From the NCBI GenBank assembly GCA_026225055.1, contig JAMFSA010000086.1, forward strand, positions 80,765-144,764: a stretch of 64,000 nt of DNA, written 5' to 3'. Shown piece by piece: positions 8,852 through 17,262 of this stretch. The notes under the pieces were generated by a model. It had not been told where the DNA came from and did not search any database. It worked only from the letters and a program-made list of their open reading frames with translations. Each line of letters begins with the position of its first letter. Position 1 is the stretch's first letter. The position numbers and the translations under genes are program-made. The stretch is from Mucilaginibacter xinganensis. Its GTDB lineage: Bacteria > Bacteroidota > Bacteroidia > Sphingobacteriales > Sphingobacteriaceae.

Positions 8852-9640
8852 TTATTGGTTTTTCTTCACATACTCAGCAACATCAACCATCGGCGCTACC
8901 CATATCTTGCTTTCATTTTGTTTAATGAAATGCAGCAGTTCGCTGTGTGCTTTCAGGTCGACATTGATGTTATGGCCACCACCTACTCCATGAAAAAGGA
9001 ATACCAGCAGCGTGTGTGTTTGCATGGCTTTTTTAACCAGGTCGATCATATAATCTGCCGACTGCCCATTGATACCGTAGCAATCAATATTGGTCAGGTC
9101 GACCTGTTTGGCGGTTTGCAGGCCCGGACTAACGCCACGCGCACCGGCGAAATCATTTTTAAGCTGGTTATAGAAATACACGTCGCCAATTTTCAGATCG
9201 CCGCAGGGATAAGCAAATGTCCTGATATCCTTACCATCAATGGCTTTAAGCAGCGTGTTATTGGTTCTTATTTCGTTTACGGCGCGGTAAACGGTGTATT
9301 TACTAAGGTCGCTTTCGGGCGTAACAAAGCTGCGGCCCGGCAGGCTACCATCGCAGGGGTGATATAGCGAGTGATTACCTAATTCATTACCCTCCTTTGC
9401 TGCTTTGCGCCACTCATTAATTCTTTTATTAACTACCGGGGATGAACCTATGAGGTAGAATGTGGCCCTGAGTTTGAGGGAATCCAATACCGGCAGTACA
9501 TTATCCAGGTCCACATCTATCGCGTCATCATAAGTGAGCACCACGGCGCATTGTTTATGATTCCATAAGGTTGAATCCTGCGCTTTAAGTATTGTGGCCG
9601 ATAACATTACCAGGAAAAACAGAATGATCTTGATTTTCAT
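8852..9640 (-). CDS. Secreted polysaccharide deacetylase (CE4/NodB-like)
   Basis: A 262-residue secreted hydrolase, probably removing acetyl groups from a polysaccharide. The ATG at 9640 is chosen because it gives a clean signal peptide (KIKIILFFLVMLSATILKAQ); the longer frame starting at 9772 would overlap the upstream esterase gene. NodB-type motifs are present: TYDDA with D38-D39, HSLYH with metal ligands H90 and H94, FAYPCGD, and the late LFHG. It lies 7 bp behind the esterase gene. In this locus an acetyl-xylan esterase role is attractive, but some CE4-like proteins act on chitin or peptidoglycan. Confidence 0.85.
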   Translation of the reverse strand: MKIKIILFFLVMLSATILKAQDSTLWNHKQCAVVLTYDDAIDVDLDNVLPVLDSLKLRATFYLIGSSPVVNKRINEWRKAAKEGNELGNHSLYHPCDGSLPGRSFVTPESDLSKYTVYRAVNEIRTNNTLLKAIDGKDIRTFAYPCGDLKIGDVYFYNQLKNDFAGARGVSPGLQTAKQVDLTNIDCYGINGQSADYMIDLVKKAMQTHTLLVFLFHGVGGGHNINVDLKAHSELLHFIKQNESKIWVAPMVDVAEYVKKNQ

Positions 9641-9647
9641 TTGATGA

Positions 9648-11621
9648 TTATTTATTGATTTCACGAGGTTCGGTAGTAAATGGTGAAGCAGGTAATCCTT
9701 CTTTGTTGTACAGGTTTGCCCCATCCGGGTTATCCTGCCACGCATAACGAACATACAAAGGATCAGAAACATCGCTGCTCCAAACTATAACTTTATTATT
9801 TTCGATAGCGGCATGGGCCCAATAAAACTTGTGATCGTCACCTGCTATTGCAAATTGCGAGAGTGTGGTATCGTCTTTGGCGATAAGGCCGCTACCAATA
9901 TCACTGAAAGTTAAAATGATCTTGTTCCCTTGAATGTTTGCAGATTTATAGATCGGCCCTGATGCTATTACCGACAGATCATAATAAGCTATCTTTTCGG
10001 CACCCAGAGCCAACCTTTCGCCTACTACTTTTTTATTGAGGGGATGTATATCGTTCCATTCACCGGCACCAATAGTAACGGCCATAGCAGTATTAGGCAC
10101 TGAGAGTGCTTCAAGCTGCTGTTGCCTGAGTTCGGCCCATTGACTTTCTGTCGGCGAATATTTCACTTCCATAAAACTGGGTAACTGCGCATATATAAAA
10201 GGCAGATCAGGCTGTTGCCATTTGCCGCGCCAGTCGGCTATCAGCGTTCTTAACAACAAATTGTATTCCTTGGGTTTATTTGCATTTGTTTCACCCTGGT
10301 ACCAAAGCACACCTTTTATGGCATAATTTATAGCAGGGGCAACCATGGTGTTGTATAAACCTGTCGGCTCATTTTGTGCTGAGAAAGTATAAGGGTTATA
10401 ATCACTCGCTCCAGGAGCATACACCTGCCCTACTTTATATTGCCAGTCGCCGCGAAGATCGATCGTATCTTTTCCAACAGCTAAATAATAGGCTTTATCG
10501 GGCACAAAACCACCTTTACCAGATGTATTAGTTACCTGTATGGTGATTATATTTTTGCCGGGTTTTAATATAGCTTCGCTCAGTTTATACCTGCGCGGGG
10601 GGTACTGATAAGTGGTATTGCCGCAAAGTACGCCATTCACATATAAATTATCGGCATCAACAATGCGGCCCATGTAAATTTTGGCGGGTTTGCCTGTCAT
10701 GTTCGCCGGTACATTAATTTCTTTCCTGAACCATACTACCCCATTGAGTCCGCTCACACCCTGATCTGCCCAATAACCCGGGAGCCAGAAATGATGCCAG
10801 TCTTTGGGTTGATATGTTATATCGTACCATGTTTTGGGGCCTGTTAAACCCAAATCGGTAACTTTAACAGGCTCACTTTGGCGGCGTTTAGCCAGCAATG
10901 CCTGCTGATTAACCTTGTTTATAAACGCGGTATCCTTTATTGTTTTCAGTCGTTGACTATAATCAGGGATGGTTTTGATCCCATCTTCACTTATCCACGC
11001 TTGTATAGGTGTACCGCCAACGCTGGAATTGATGATACCGATAGGCACATGGTATTTATGATATAACTCCTTTGCAAAAAAATAAGAAGCTGCGCCAAAC
11101 TGCAGTACGTTTTCAGAATTACATATTAACCATTTGCCGGGTGGAAGATCAGCATGTACTTTGCTTACATCAGATACCGTTGGAATAAAGAAATTCCTGA
11201 TCTGCGAGTAGTTGGCCGCAGCAATTTCATCAGGATATCTCTCCGTTAACCTATCCATTGGCAAAACCATATTCGATTGCCCCGAGCAAAACCATACATC
11301 GCCTATCAGTATATTGTTTATGGTGATATGATTGCTCGCGCTGATATCCATAGTATAAGGGCCACCACTTTTCATTGGCGCGCTTTCCACCTGCCATTCA
11401 CCATCTGGTTTTGTTATGGTAGTATATTTTTTATGATTAAGGCTGATGGTAATCTTTTCGCCCGGCTGGGCCCATCCCCATATTTTAATTTTGGCATCAC
11501 GCTGTAAAACCATGCCATTGCTTATTAATTGCGGCAGGCGTACCTGGGCATAGGCAGTTGTAAGCGCTGAAAAAAATGCAGTTAACAAAAGAGCGGTAAC
11601 TATAATGGGCCTTGCTTTCAT
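9648..11621 (-). CDS. Secreted SGNH esterase, sialate O-acetylesterase family (probable xylan acetylesterase)
   Basis: A 657-residue protein with a signal peptide (cleavage near residue 26, TTAYAQ). The catalytic serine is S116 in the GQSNM block, and the DxxH block is NDIHPLNK near residue 555. A jelly-roll-like insertion lies between the two halves of the SGNH domain, roughly residues 240-400 (ADNLYVNGVLCGNTTYQYPP), as in large bacterial members of this family. Some members deacetylate xylan (CE20), which suits this locus better than sialic acid, for which no other gene is seen. It heads a two-gene unit with the CE4 deacetylase, with a perfect LacI-type operator 82 bp upstream. Confidence 0.88.
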   Translation of the reverse strand: MKARPIIVTALLLTAFFSALTTAYAQVRLPQLISNGMVLQRDAKIKIWGWAQPGEKITISLNHKKYTTITKPDGEWQVESAPMKSGGPYTMDISASNHITINNILIGDVWFCSGQSNMVLPMDRLTERYPDEIAAANYSQIRNFFIPTVSDVSKVHADLPPGKWLICNSENVLQFGAASYFFAKELYHKYHVPIGIINSSVGGTPIQAWISEDGIKTIPDYSQRLKTIKDTAFINKVNQQALLAKRRQSEPVKVTDLGLTGPKTWYDITYQPKDWHHFWLPGYWADQGVSGLNGVVWFRKEINVPANMTGKPAKIYMGRIVDADNLYVNGVLCGNTTYQYPPRRYKLSEAILKPGKNIITIQVTNTSGKGGFVPDKAYYLAVGKDTIDLRGDWQYKVGQVYAPGASDYNPYTFSAQNEPTGLYNTMVAPAINYAIKGVLWYQGETNANKPKEYNLLLRTLIADWRGKWQQPDLPFIYAQLPSFMEVKYSPTESQWAELRQQQLEALSVPNTAMAVTIGAGEWNDIHPLNKKVVGERLALGAEKIAYYDLSVIASGPIYKSANIQGNKIILTFSDIGSGLIAKDDTTLSQFAIAGDDHKFYWAHAAIENNKVIVWSSDVSDPLYVRYAWQDNPDGANLYNKEGLPASPFTTEPREINK

Positions 11622-11702
11622 TAAATTTTATAATTGGTGGTTTACCAGATATTGCCGGAAACAAGCCCCGGATTTTGTAAATATCAGAAAAAGCTTCAAT
11701 AC

Positions 11703-11716
11703 TGCAATCGATTGCA
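11703..11716. promoter_or_regulatory. LacI-type operator upstream of the esterase operon
   Basis: TGCAATCGATTGCA, identical to the 14-bp core of the 4271 site, 82 bp upstream of the esterase ATG. It brings the two deacetylating enzymes into the presumed LacI regulon. Confidence 0.8.
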
Positions 11717-11751
11717 AAAACTTTTTTAAGTATTATTCATGTGACTATACA

Positions 11752-11782
11752 AGTCGAACTTATTTTTTAAATAAGTTCGACT
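11752..11782. other. 14-bp perfect inverted repeat between divergent genes
   Basis: AGTCGAACTTATTT and its exact complement are separated by three T. The site lies between the divergent esterase and nhaA genes, so a terminator role is not obvious; it may be an operator or a cruciform/hairpin in the nhaA leader region. Confidence 0.6.
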
Positions 11783-11843
11783 GCTGCAAATAGTGCAATT
11801 ATTTTATCTTTATATCATATCCTACTCGCTTAAATTTACCAAA

Positions 11844-13142
11844 ATGAGCCAAAAAACTCCTATTGAAAAGATAACCGCCCCCATCAGTAAGTTCATTCAC
11901 CAGGAACATACCAGCGGAATTGTGTTGTTTTTAAGTGTTGTAGTTGCCATTGTGTGGGTTAACTCCCCTTTTCAGCATTCGTACCATGCAGTGTGGGATA
12001 TTCATTTCTCATTGGGTTTTGATAATTATGTACTCGACCATTCCCTTCACCACTGGATAAACGATGGCCTGATGGCTATATTCTTTTTTGTGATCGGGCT
12101 TGAATTGAAGCGGGAATTTATGGCTGGCGAGTTATCGACCATGAAAAAAGCTGCCTTGCCCATGGTTGCCGCTTTGGGCGGGATGCTGCTGCCGGCCCTT
12201 GTCTACTTTTTTATAAATAAAGGCACCGCATCTGAGCATGGCTGGGGTATCCCCATGGCAACTGATATTGCTTTTGCGCTGGCGCTGCTTTCATTGGGTG
12301 GTAAACATATTCCGCCATCTGTAAAGGTATTTTTATCAGCATTAGCCGTTGCCGATGATCTGGGCGCGGTATTGGTAATAGCCATATTTTACAGCGCACA
12401 TATATCGCTTCCATTAATAACCATAGGAATTTGCTTGTTAACAATACTACTCATTGGCAATAAGTTAGGCGTAAGAAGTATCCTTTTTTACTTGATAATT
12501 GGCTTTGGGGTTTGGGTGGCATTTTTACTATCAGGCGTACATGCTACTATAGCGGGCGTGCTGGTGGCGTTTACTATTCCTGCACGTACACGCATCAATG
12601 AAAAAAGTTATGTAGCAAGCCTCACAAAATATTTGTCTGATTTTGAAAAAGCTGCGCCAAACGACAATACTCTGTCAACGCCAGAGCAACACTATATTAT
12701 AGAGAAAATAAAAAAACTAAGTACCGAAGCTGAAACCCCGTTGCAGAAAGTGGAATTTGCGCTACATCCCTGGGTAGCATTTGTGGTGATGCCGCTTTTT
12801 GCTTTGGCAAATGCCGGTATTGAAATTAATGGTAACTTTTTCTCATCGCTGGTTAACCCGGTGAGCATAGGTATAGTTTCAGGCTTAATATTAGGTAAGT
12901 TTGTTGGCGTATTATTGGCTACGTGGCTGGTAGTTAAATTTGGCGCACAGTTACCCGAAAATTCCAACTGGAAGCAAATTGCCGGGGTTGCCCTGCTGGC
13001 GGGCGTGGGTTTTACCATGTCGTTATTTATATCCGGCCTGGCATTTGACCATCCTGAAATGGTTGAGCAGGCAAAATATGGCATACTCTGCGCCTCGTTG
13101 CTGGCCGGGGTGCTTGGTGTTGTTGTTTTGAGAAATTCATAA
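11844..13142 (+). CDS. nhaA: Na+/H+ antiporter NhaA
   Basis: An inner-membrane antiporter that exports sodium in exchange for protons. The start at 11844 gives a 432-residue protein (MSQKTPIEK) of normal NhaA type; the frame is open back to 11793, but the extra residues are not typical. About 11-12 transmembrane segments are visible. The ion-binding aspartate pair is in VADDLGAVLVI, and family sequences MATDIAFALALLSLGG and LLAGVGFTMSLFISGLAF are present. It stands alone on the plus strand. A role beside the sodium-coupled symporter is possible but not needed. Confidence 0.96.
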   Translation: MSQKTPIEKITAPISKFIHQEHTSGIVLFLSVVVAIVWVNSPFQHSYHAVWDIHFSLGFDNYVLDHSLHHWINDGLMAIFFFVIGLELKREFMAGELSTMKKAALPMVAALGGMLLPALVYFFINKGTASEHGWGIPMATDIAFALALLSLGGKHIPPSVKVFLSALAVADDLGAVLVIAIFYSAHISLPLITIGICLLTILLIGNKLGVRSILFYLIIGFGVWVAFLLSGVHATIAGVLVAFTIPARTRINEKSYVASLTKYLSDFEKAAPNDNTLSTPEQHYIIEKIKKLSTEAETPLQKVEFALHPWVAFVVMPLFALANAGIEINGNFFSSLVNPVSIGIVSGLILGKFVGVLLATWLVVKFGAQLPENSNWKQIAGVALLAGVGFTMSLFISGLAFDHPEMVEQAKYGILCASLLAGVLGVVVLRNS

Positions 13143-13652
13143 GTGGTATTTTTATCATGATCAGAGTAAATTTATCCATTTTATTCACAGTAAATTTTTC
13201 TTCATAAACTACTTGCAAATGAGGCTGTTTTATGCGTAACTTTAGTGTACCAATTGTTCTAAACCCTTTAAATTCAGGATAAGTCGCCATGAAGAAGAAA
13301 CTTACTATAGTTATTCAGCCTGATAAGACTGAAACTAGTAGCTCAGAACTACCGCCCTGCCAAAATGCAAACCAAAAAATGTACCGGGACCACAAGATTT
13401 GTGACCATCACACGCACGGAAGAACTAATAAGTTTCCTTTCGGCAGCAGCCATGGGCCGTTATTTTTTTAAGGTTTAACCGATAAGGTTTTATTATACCA
13501 GCGTAGTATGCGCGTTGGGGTTGCTTGCTTGTCTCCATATTTTAGGAATTAAAAGGGCTACAATCTGGGGAACGAAGGCATCAGCACCCGTAACGTTAAA
13601 AATCCAGCTATCTTGATTGTCATTCTCAGATCAATAAACATTTTATATTTTT
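13143..13652. other. Intergenic region, no convincing gene
   Basis: About 510 bp between nhaA and the tetR unit. A 60-codon frame (13289-13471, starting MKKKLTIVIQPDK) is present, and an overlapping frame continues with TRTEELISFLSAAA. Neither is recognised. Together they could be a decayed gene, but no homologous domain can be named. Confidence 0.35.
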
Positions 13653-13679
13653 AAGTAAATAAACATTTACTTATATTTG
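13653..13679 (+). promoter_or_regulatory. Probable TetR operator overlapping a -7 element
   Basis: AAGTAAAT and ATTTACTT form a perfect inverted repeat around AAAC (13653-13672), the usual shape of a TetR-family operator. TATATTTG (13672-13679), a TAnnTTTG-type -7 box, directly follows, 24 bp before the regulator's ATG at 13704. Binding there would block the promoter, so autoregulation is likely. Confidence 0.7.
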
Positions 13680-13703
13680 TTTTATTATTTGATTACATTA
13701 ACA

Positions 13704-14300
13704 ATGAGGCCAAAGAATTTAGAAAAAGAGCAAGCTATTCGTTCCATAGCCTTACAAATTATTGCGGAGGAAGGGTTAGAGAACCTCACCATGCAAAAGC
13801 TGGCCAAGGCTGCCAACATATCGCCACGCACCATCTACATAAAATATGAGAACAAAGAGGATCTCTTGATAAAACTGTTTATTGAGGAAGTGTTAGGTGC
13901 TTATGAAAAGGCAGTGTTGGAAAACTTTGACCCTACTACAGATTTTGCCGAAGGTGTAAAAAAACTATGGTTGAATGGTTTCCACTATCTGAAAGATAAC
14001 CGGCACGCTTTCGCTTTAATTCAATACGGAAAATCATCCCCCCTGTTAAACAAAGCATACCAGCAGAAGAATATTAAAGAGGGGGATTTTTTTGGCCCGA
14101 TACATCATTTTTTAGAACTGAATGTTACATCCGGTATAATTAAGGATTTCCCGCAGGAAGTACTTAGGGCACTATTGTTCTCACCGATAATCGATTTGGT
14201 AAATGAATATTTTGATTATCAGCAAAGGCCAAAACAGATCATAACAGAAGAAACACTTTTAGCCTGCTGCGAAGCGGTTACAAAAGGGGTGTTAAAATAA
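13704..14300 (+). CDS. TetR family transcriptional regulator
   Basis: A 198-residue regulator. The start at 13704 (MRPKNLEKE) is preferred over an upstream in-frame codon at 13677, which would lie inside the -7 box. Residues about 10-55 hold the TetR helix-turn-helix (LTMQKLAKAANISPRTIYIK), and the rest is the variable ligand-binding domain. It is followed 12 bp later by the TetX-like monooxygenase gene and probably forms an operon with it, repressing both through the palindrome at 13653. The inducer is unknown. Confidence 0.9.
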   Translation: MRPKNLEKEQAIRSIALQIIAEEGLENLTMQKLAKAANISPRTIYIKYENKEDLLIKLFIEEVLGAYEKAVLENFDPTTDFAEGVKKLWLNGFHYLKDNRHAFALIQYGKSSPLLNKAYQQKNIKEGDFFGPIHHFLELNVTSGIIKDFPQEVLRALLFSPIIDLVNEYFDYQQRPKQIITEETLLACCEAVTKGVLK

Positions 14301-14311
14301 AATTTAAACAA

Positions 14312-15454
14312 ATGAACGCAATACAAAATAAAAAAATAGCCATTGTTGGCGCAGGACCGGGAGGGTTAACGCTTGCCCGGCTTTTGCAGATGAACGGCGC
14401 GGATATAAAAGTTTACGAAAGGGATATTGATAAGGATGCCCGTGCTAAAGGAGCTACGCTTGATCTGCACGAAGAATCGGGACTGGCGGCGTTACGTGAG
14501 GCGGGTTTGATGGAGGCATTTATGGCGAACTACCGCCCCGGGGCTGATCAGATGCGGGTTGTGGATCTACACGTAAATATCATACATGACGACAGTGCCA
14601 ACGGACAAACCGATCGTTCAAGACCGGAAATTGACCGCGGGCCTTTGCAAAAGATCCTGCTGGAATCATTACAACCCGGCACCGTTGTGTGGGATAGTCA
14701 GTTTTTAACCATGGCACCACATAATGATGGCTGGAAACTGAATTTTAAAAACGGCACCACTGTAATTGCCGACCTGGTGATAGCAGCAGATGGGGCAAAC
14801 TCAAAGCTGCGCCCATACATTACCCCAATTAAGCCATTTTATGCGGGCATTACGGCTATTGAGGGAGCGGTATATAATTCAGCAACGCAAAGCCCGAAGA
14901 TCCATAAGTTATTAAATGGTGGAAAAATATTTGCCATGGGCAATGAGCAGTCGCTGATCGTGAGCTCGAAGGGTGATGGTAGTTTGGTATTTTACCCCGG
15001 CTTTAAAAAGGATGAGAACTGGGTACGTGAGTGCGGGATAGATTTCACCGACAAAGCACAGGTACTTGCCTGGTTTAAGCAGGAATATATCGGTTGGGAT
15101 ACTATCTGGCTGGAATTGTTTGAGAATGCGACTTCGGCCTTTATACCCCGACCGCAATATTGCATGCCGCCCGACCAAACCTGGGAACCTTTACCAAACC
15201 TGACCATGCTGGGTGATGCGGCCCACCTGATGCCGCCCTATGCCGGCGAAGGGGTAAACATGGCCATGCTGGATGCATTGAAACTAAGTCGATGCCTGAT
15301 CAGCGAAGATTACCCTGATGCCAAAGCAGCCATTGCAGCTTATGAAAAACAGATGCGCGCAAGAGCTTCTGAAACCGCAAGGGACACCCTGGAATCAACA
15401 GCTGCATTACACTCATCTGAAGCTATTACTTTTTTGATGAGCGTATTCAATTAA
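14312..15454 (+). CDS. TetX-like FAD-dependent monooxygenase
   Basis: A 380-residue class A flavoprotein monooxygenase closely resembling the tetracycline destructase TetX. It has the N-terminal dinucleotide fold (IVGAGPGGLTLARLL), YERD with R37, GATLDLH, and the flavin-binding GDAAHLMPPYAGEGVN. A gap-free hand alignment to TetX recalled from memory aligns the TetX substrate residues Q192, R213 and H234 with E184, K205 and V226 here. Fold and cofactor use are well supported, but tetracycline as a substrate is not. It is co-transcribed with the TetR regulator, a pairing typical of inducible detoxification of an aromatic or planar compound. Cytoplasmic; no signal peptide. Confidence 0.85.
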   Translation: MNAIQNKKIAIVGAGPGGLTLARLLQMNGADIKVYERDIDKDARAKGATLDLHEESGLAALREAGLMEAFMANYRPGADQMRVVDLHVNIIHDDSANGQTDRSRPEIDRGPLQKILLESLQPGTVVWDSQFLTMAPHNDGWKLNFKNGTTVIADLVIAADGANSKLRPYITPIKPFYAGITAIEGAVYNSATQSPKIHKLLNGGKIFAMGNEQSLIVSSKGDGSLVFYPGFKKDENWVRECGIDFTDKAQVLAWFKQEYIGWDTIWLELFENATSAFIPRPQYCMPPDQTWEPLPNLTMLGDAAHLMPPYAGEGVNMAMLDALKLSRCLISEDYPDAKAAIAAYEKQMRARASETARDTLESTAALHSSEAITFLMSVFN

Positions 15455-15504
15455 AAAAACACGATTTTTAGTAAAATACACCCATCTGCTATAGATTTCA
15501 ATAT

Positions 15505-15532
15505 AAAAAGTCTCAAAATTTGAGGCTTTTTT
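15505..15532 (+). terminator. Terminator after the TetX-like gene
   Basis: AAAAAG-TCTCAAA pairs with TTTGAGG-CTTTTTT around a minimal loop, ending in six T, 51 bp after the stop codon. Confidence 0.8.
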
Positions 15533-15974
15533 ACTTTTATCACGTTTTAGCATCCTTTAAAGCGGCTTTTTACATATACACAAGTAAATTATTGCCGCCC
15601 AAAGCAACAAATTAAAATTTTTGACATCCATTTCCTAAATTCTAAAAAAGAAATGGGTGAAAATTTCAATTATCTACCTAATTATATATCGAAATACGCA
15701 GATAATCTGCTCCCTGTAAAAGAAATAGATATAAATACACCCATTTTTTATTTCATTATTATACCTGTCAACCAAACATTATTAGGTTAAAAAAGCTCTT
15801 TTTACAGTATTTAATTATCTTCAAGTAAATAAATTTTATTTAACGTTAAGTTTCATTATAAGTAATGATAATTTCATAACTTTTTATACTTATTAAATTA
15901 TTTTAATAAGTATTTGTATTTCTCATTATGTTTTAATTAAGTTTGTTATACCAGAATCTTAATTTGAATATTTG
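15533..15974. other. AT-rich intergenic region upstream of the ROK gene
   Basis: About 440 bp without an open frame of note. It contains a 7-bp inverted repeat (CCATTTC/GAAATGG around 15630-15655) and very AT-rich DNA up to the ROK gene. It probably holds the promoter of the ROK-susCD unit; no confident promoter was identified. Confidence 0.4.
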
Positions 15975-17222
15975 ATGGAACTTAAACCAAAATTCGTTAA
16001 AAGTGCCGAGTTGAAGAACATGATTGTTAAACGCCTTTATTTTGATAAGGCGTTATCATGTGCCGACCTTAGTGAACTTTTCGACAAAAGCGTTCCATCC
16101 ATATCTAAAGCGGTTAATGAACTGATTGACGAAGGCTTTGTAATTGAGAATGGATATGCACCATCAAGCGGTGGGCGCAGGCCATTGGTTTACTCTATCA
16201 GGCACGAGGCTATGTATATCCTTACGGTGGCAATGGATCAGCTTTCGACCCGCATCCAGATGATCGACCTGGTGAACCAGCCTGTTGCCAACATAGCTGT
16301 ATGTGATCTTAAACTGCTGAACAACCCTCATGCCCTATCAACATTAATAGAGCATATCAATAATTACATCAACACCACAGGCATTCCTAAAGATAAAATT
16401 GCAGGGATAGGTATCGGCATGCCGGGCTTTATTAATTCAATTGAAGGCGTAAACTTCACCTACATGGAGTCGGGCGATCAAAGCCTGACCCAGGTCATCA
16501 CCATTAAAACCGGTGTGCCTACCTATATCGATAATGACTCCAGCCTTATTGCCCTGGCCGAACAGAAATTTGGAATAGCCAAAGCCCGTAAGGATGTAAT
16601 GGTGATAAACCTGGGCTGGGGTATTGGTTTAGGCATGATCGTAAACGGCGAGATCTACCGTGGGCATAACGGTTTCGCGGGTGAGTTCAGCCATATCCCG
16701 CTATCAGAAGATGGCGCGCTTTGTACCTGCGGTAAACGCGGCTGCCTTGAAGCTGAAGCATCAATGCTCGTAGTTGCGGAGAAAGCCATAAAAGGCATCA
16801 AGAAAGGCAATATATCCAGCTTAAAAAACATCAACATCGATCAATCAAAAATGGTGGGAGACGCCATAATGGAAGCCGCCAATAACGGCGATCAGTTTGC
16901 CATTGAGTTGCTCTCTGATGCCGGTTATAAAATAGGCAAGGCACTGGCTATCCTCATCCACATCATGAACCCGGCCAATATAGTACTCAGCGGCAGGGGT
17001 GCCGTAGTAGGGAGAATTTTACTGGCACCAATACAACAAGCTTTAAATAAATATTGCATACCACGCCTGGCAAACAGCACCGAGCTGCTCATATCAGACC
17101 TGGGCTTTAATGCCGAACTAATTGGCACAGCAGTGCTTGTAATGGAAAATTTTGACAAAGAAATAAAGAACCACTTAATCACCACAAACCAATCAAGTAT
17201 GGAGAAAACAACGAAAAACTAA
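15975..17222 (+). CDS. ROK family transcriptional regulator (NagC/XylR type)
   Basis: A 415-residue protein joining an N-terminal winged helix-turn-helix (residues about 8-62, LSCADLSELFDKSVPSISKA) to a ROK sugar-kinase-like domain. ROK landmarks are GIGIGMPGFI, DNDSSLIALAEQKFG with the catalytic-type aspartate, GHNGFAGEFSHIPL, and the zinc motif CTCGKRGCLE. The ATG at 15975 is used; a TTG one codon earlier is also in frame. It sits 40 bp upstream of susC on the same strand and is the likely local regulator of this small polysaccharide utilisation locus. Because the kinase motifs look intact, residual kinase activity cannot be excluded. Confidence 0.9.
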   Translation: MELKPKFVKSAELKNMIVKRLYFDKALSCADLSELFDKSVPSISKAVNELIDEGFVIENGYAPSSGGRRPLVYSIRHEAMYILTVAMDQLSTRIQMIDLVNQPVANIAVCDLKLLNNPHALSTLIEHINNYINTTGIPKDKIAGIGIGMPGFINSIEGVNFTYMESGDQSLTQVITIKTGVPTYIDNDSSLIALAEQKFGIAKARKDVMVINLGWGIGLGMIVNGEIYRGHNGFAGEFSHIPLSEDGALCTCGKRGCLEAEASMLVVAEKAIKGIKKGNISSLKNINIDQSKMVGDAIMEAANNGDQFAIELLSDAGYKIGKALAILIHIMNPANIVLSGRGAVVGRILLAPIQQALNKYCIPRLANSTELLISDLGFNAELIGTAVLVMENFDKEIKNHLITTNQSSMEKTTKN

Positions 17223-17262
17223 CAACTTAACAACTATTAATACAAACTAATTCAAATTAAAA

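Noticed and set aside
8855..9367. 170-codon open frame on the plus strand opposite the CE4 deacetylase gene
   Set aside because: The minus-strand gene has a signal peptide and all catalytic motifs; the plus frame is a shadow.
9641..9772. 44-residue N-terminal extension of the deacetylase
   Set aside because: It would overlap the upstream esterase gene by about 125 bp, and the internal ATG at 9640 begins a perfect signal peptide.
13289..13471. 60-codon frame between nhaA and tetR
   Set aside because: No homology that I recognise and no conserved neighbours; kept only as a remark in the intergenic entry.
14312..15454. Naming the monooxygenase tet(X)
   Set aside because: The residues that contact tetracycline in TetX appear replaced, so a resistance name would overstate the evidence.
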